In this document: positions 5,801 through 6,411 of the stretch, piece by piece
How positions within the stretch are numbered: position 1 is the stretch's first letter
Layout of the letters: every line of letters begins with the position of its first letter
Source: Actinomycetota bacterium
Lineage (GTDB): Bacteria; Actinomycetota; UBA4738
NCBI GenBank assembly: GCA_005888465.1
Contig: VAYJ01000173.1
Coordinates: 1-6,411 of the forward strand
Length of the DNA: 6,411 nt
Reading direction: 5' to 3'
The notes under the pieces: generated by a model
What the model saw: the letters and a program-made list of their open reading frames with translations, nothing else
What the model was told of the DNA's origin: nothing
Databases searched by the model: none
Program-made: the position numbers and the translations under genes

Positions 5801-6104
5801 CGAGGCCGTCCGCGTGCGCTGGTTCCGAAGCCCGCTGGGCCGCGAGACCGTCCAAGCCGCGGGAGCGCTCGACGGCATGTCGATGCAGCCGGCCGCAGCC
5901 GAAGACGCGCCAAAGGGCATGAACGAGGACCAGACCGCGCTGCTGAAGCTCCTGACCGAAGGCCTCACCAACCAGGAGATCGCCGAGCGACTCGGCATCT
6001 CGCCCGAGCAGGTGACGAGTCAACTGATCGACACGTTCGCGCGCATCGGGGCCAACTCCCGCGCCGAAGCGACCGCCTTCGCCTTCCGCGAGCGAGTTGT
6101 CTGA
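2889..6104 (+). CDS. AAA/STAND-type ATPase with TPR-like repeats and C-terminal LuxR-like HTH
   Basis: The 1071-residue protein starts at GTG 2889 (Shine-Dalgarno GGGGAG); ATG 2847 would add 14 residues. An AAA_16-type ATPase starts at V-V-G-R-P-L-E-L (24-31). Walker A is G-E-P-G-I-G-K-T (53-60) and Walker B is L-F-L-D-D-L-Q-W-A-D-D-D (161-172). E-G-V-P-F-I-V-E-E-L (257-266) is the usual motif before the winged-helix part, where S-F-A-H-E-Q-V-R-E-Y (373-382) closes the NTPase module. About 410-950 is helical, TPR-like sequence rich in Ala, Leu and Arg, interrupted near 610-654. The last 61 residues form a LuxR/GerE-like helix-turn-helix (G-L-T-N-Q-E-I-A-E-R-L-G-I-S). Such MalT-like proteins couple nucleotide binding and ligand or partner sensing to transcription. 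The inducer is unknown. The HTH is diverged from the norm. A ferredoxin-cyclase gene begins 4 bp after the stop, implying one operon. Confidence 0.9.
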   Translation: MDALTNTQTFSALAPQTRRAIGAVVGRPLELAAIQEELASAAQGRLAGITVEGEPGIGKTRLIAAASEMAASQGFITVAVAADEEIRGPLLLARSILGAPEGVAAAKETSAAEAIQRSLNALVGNDDPGLASLAPDQKLMRTLDLAALAIRSLAEIRPVALFLDDLQWADDDSLRLLRYIVRADAGSPIFLMAALRPDEFAFVTEAVNLIADMERLGMVRRLTVKRFTPIESGELLKQLLGGKVDPAGATAMHAQAEGVPFIVEELVRAYREAGMVQQIDGTWKLAPNADRLLPSAVRTLISRRAAHVPDETKTALSEAAILGRHFSLKDLQAIRVQLGDPEPRLDELEAAMAPAVTAGLLLQHKHDSPADYSFAHEQVREYAAAGLAAARRRAIHGAIVQLLMVGEPAPESLPLLAHHARAAGDAELCVRFSIRATRNALNAHAPEEVLRVVDLSLPTASTPQDRLALLQARDEALDMLRRPNDRLEGLAELAALAEALGDAHMEMDVQLRRAAALRRSQEFQQAATLARRIRARASEQGDGPAELAACLELGQDLLQNDLGEAYSLPNDIDAPGAEEAYLRAVELADQLDDQSSLAAAHRELGVIELHRAREWFVEIVSSGQQFPYMHRVASGEPLNEVLASTPAAPFFNGARERFEQALAIYERIGDQRGTMSAIIAMAYASWAADIHLGSGAGRHIEEIRRLASRMDTMTNESERELAEAQMLYGAHVFSRAKVVPDVALSRGEEAYRQAKVLGDRGLEFLAAGGTALACLDLGDVDKARSWVDRAAAVASDAPTPYRGRQLELWRGQLEGAAGNADAMRSHLERALQLVTEHGLLAARAETLAVLAMEAARLGSQTKDAELLAVARKAAADTKTAMEQLPGHAPWGAQADAALARVALAEGNTDEALTAARTAVAAMMAARHEDSHLEVLVPVVEALATGGQPEELGMARGFLQILLALTAQRTFDEAVRVRWFRSPLGRETVQAAGALDGMSMQPAAAEDAPKGMNEDQTALLKLLTEGLTNQEIAERLGISPEQVTSQLIDTFARIGANSRAEATAFAFRERVV

Positions 6105-6108
6105 CGCG

Positions 6109-6411
6109 ATGCTCAAAGCACGCGTCGACCGCCACCGCTGCATCGGGGCCGGCAACTGCATCACTATGGCCCCGACCGCCTTCGACTGGGAGGAGACGGA
6201 CTACGCGAAGGCCGCCGTCCTCGAGGTCGAATCGGTCGAAGAGGAGCTCCTCAGAGCAGTGGCTCTCTCGTGCCCGACGCAGGCGATCGTGATCGAGGAG
6301 GTCGACGAGTTCCTCCCCTGGCAGCTCCGTGGCAGTGCGGCGCCGCGACGCGTGCAGAAGACGTTCATGTTCACCGACATCGTGAAGTCGACGAATCTCG
6401 TCGAGGCCCTG
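6109..6411 (+). CDS. Ferredoxin-class III adenylate/guanylate cyclase fusion, 3' truncated by window
   Basis: The frame starts at ATG 6109, 4 bp after the regulator stop, and stays open to the window end (101 codons). Residues 1-64 are a small ferredoxin domain with Cys11, Cys17 (C-I-G-A-G-N-C) and Cys55 (C-P-T-Q-A-I). This is the C-x5-C...C-P pattern of single-cluster ferredoxins that carry Ala or Gly where the second of four cysteines would be, so a [3Fe-4S] cluster is expected by family. After a linker (65-82), residues 84-101 read K-T-F-M-F-T-D-I-V-K-S-T-N-L-V-E-A-L, the first strand of a class III nucleotide cyclase; Asp90 matches the first metal-binding Asp. Cyclases of this type make cAMP or cGMP; the specificity residues and second metal Asp lie beyond the window. 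The Shine-Dalgarno is weak, so translation is probably coupled to the regulator. It could also be a non-catalytic cyclase homologue. Confidence 0.85.
   Translation, partial: MLKARVDRHRCIGAGNCITMAPTAFDWEETDYAKAAVLEVESVEEELLRAVALSCPTQAIVIEEVDEFLPWQLRGSAAPRRVQKTFMFTDIVKSTNLVEAL

Overview
The window is a dense, very GC-rich stretch (about two-thirds G+C by eye) of a bacterial chromosome. Third codon positions are mostly G or C. GTG starts, 4-bp gene overlaps and gaps of 3-4 bp are common. The mix of genes fits a high-GC soil or freshwater lineage such as Actinomycetota (for example Thermoleophilia) or Chloroflexota. These are a YciQ-type DUF2207 protein, an ICMT-like methyltransferase, an RHH/MazF toxin-antitoxin pair, a giant ATPase/TPR/LuxR regulator and a ferredoxin-cyclase. 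I cannot decide the phylum from sequence alone. There are no RNA genes, insertion sequences, CRISPR arrays or phage genes.

Layout. (1) Bases 1-1791, + strand: the 3' part of a DUF2207 membrane protein with a Ser/Gly-rich tail, followed 3 bp later by a membrane-bound isoprenylcysteine carboxyl methyltransferase-like protein. (2) Bases 1792-2752, - strand: a compact three-gene operon read leftward, made of a ribbon-helix-helix antitoxin, a MazF/PemK-type toxin and a short GNAT acetyltransferase. Successive genes share GTGA stop/start overlaps. The GNAT appears to lack an internal block of about 24 residues. Its stop codon abuts the stop codon of the methyltransferase gene with no base between them. 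(3) Bases 2753-2888: a divergent intergenic region of 136 bp, the only real non-coding stretch. It holds candidate start and promoter signals for both sides and borders a 7-bp-arm inverted repeat at the antitoxin start. (4) Bases 2889-6411, + strand: a 1071-residue AAA/STAND-type ATPase with TPR-like repeats and a C-terminal LuxR-like helix-turn-helix. After 4 bp comes the start of a protein with an N-terminal three-cysteine ferredoxin domain running into a class III adenylate/guanylate cyclase catalytic domain, cut off by the window end.

The most interesting part is the right-hand module. An iron-sulfur ferredoxin fused to a nucleotide cyclase is coupled to an ATPase-TPR-HTH protein. The combination resembles a split version of the cyclase-NTPase-TPR layout of soluble adenylyl cyclase, with a redox-active domain on the cyclase and a diverged DNA-binding tail on the ATPase. 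A link between iron-sulfur or redox state, cyclic nucleotide production and transcription is a hypothesis from architecture only. The toxin-antitoxin-acetyltransferase operon is a second, smaller point of interest.
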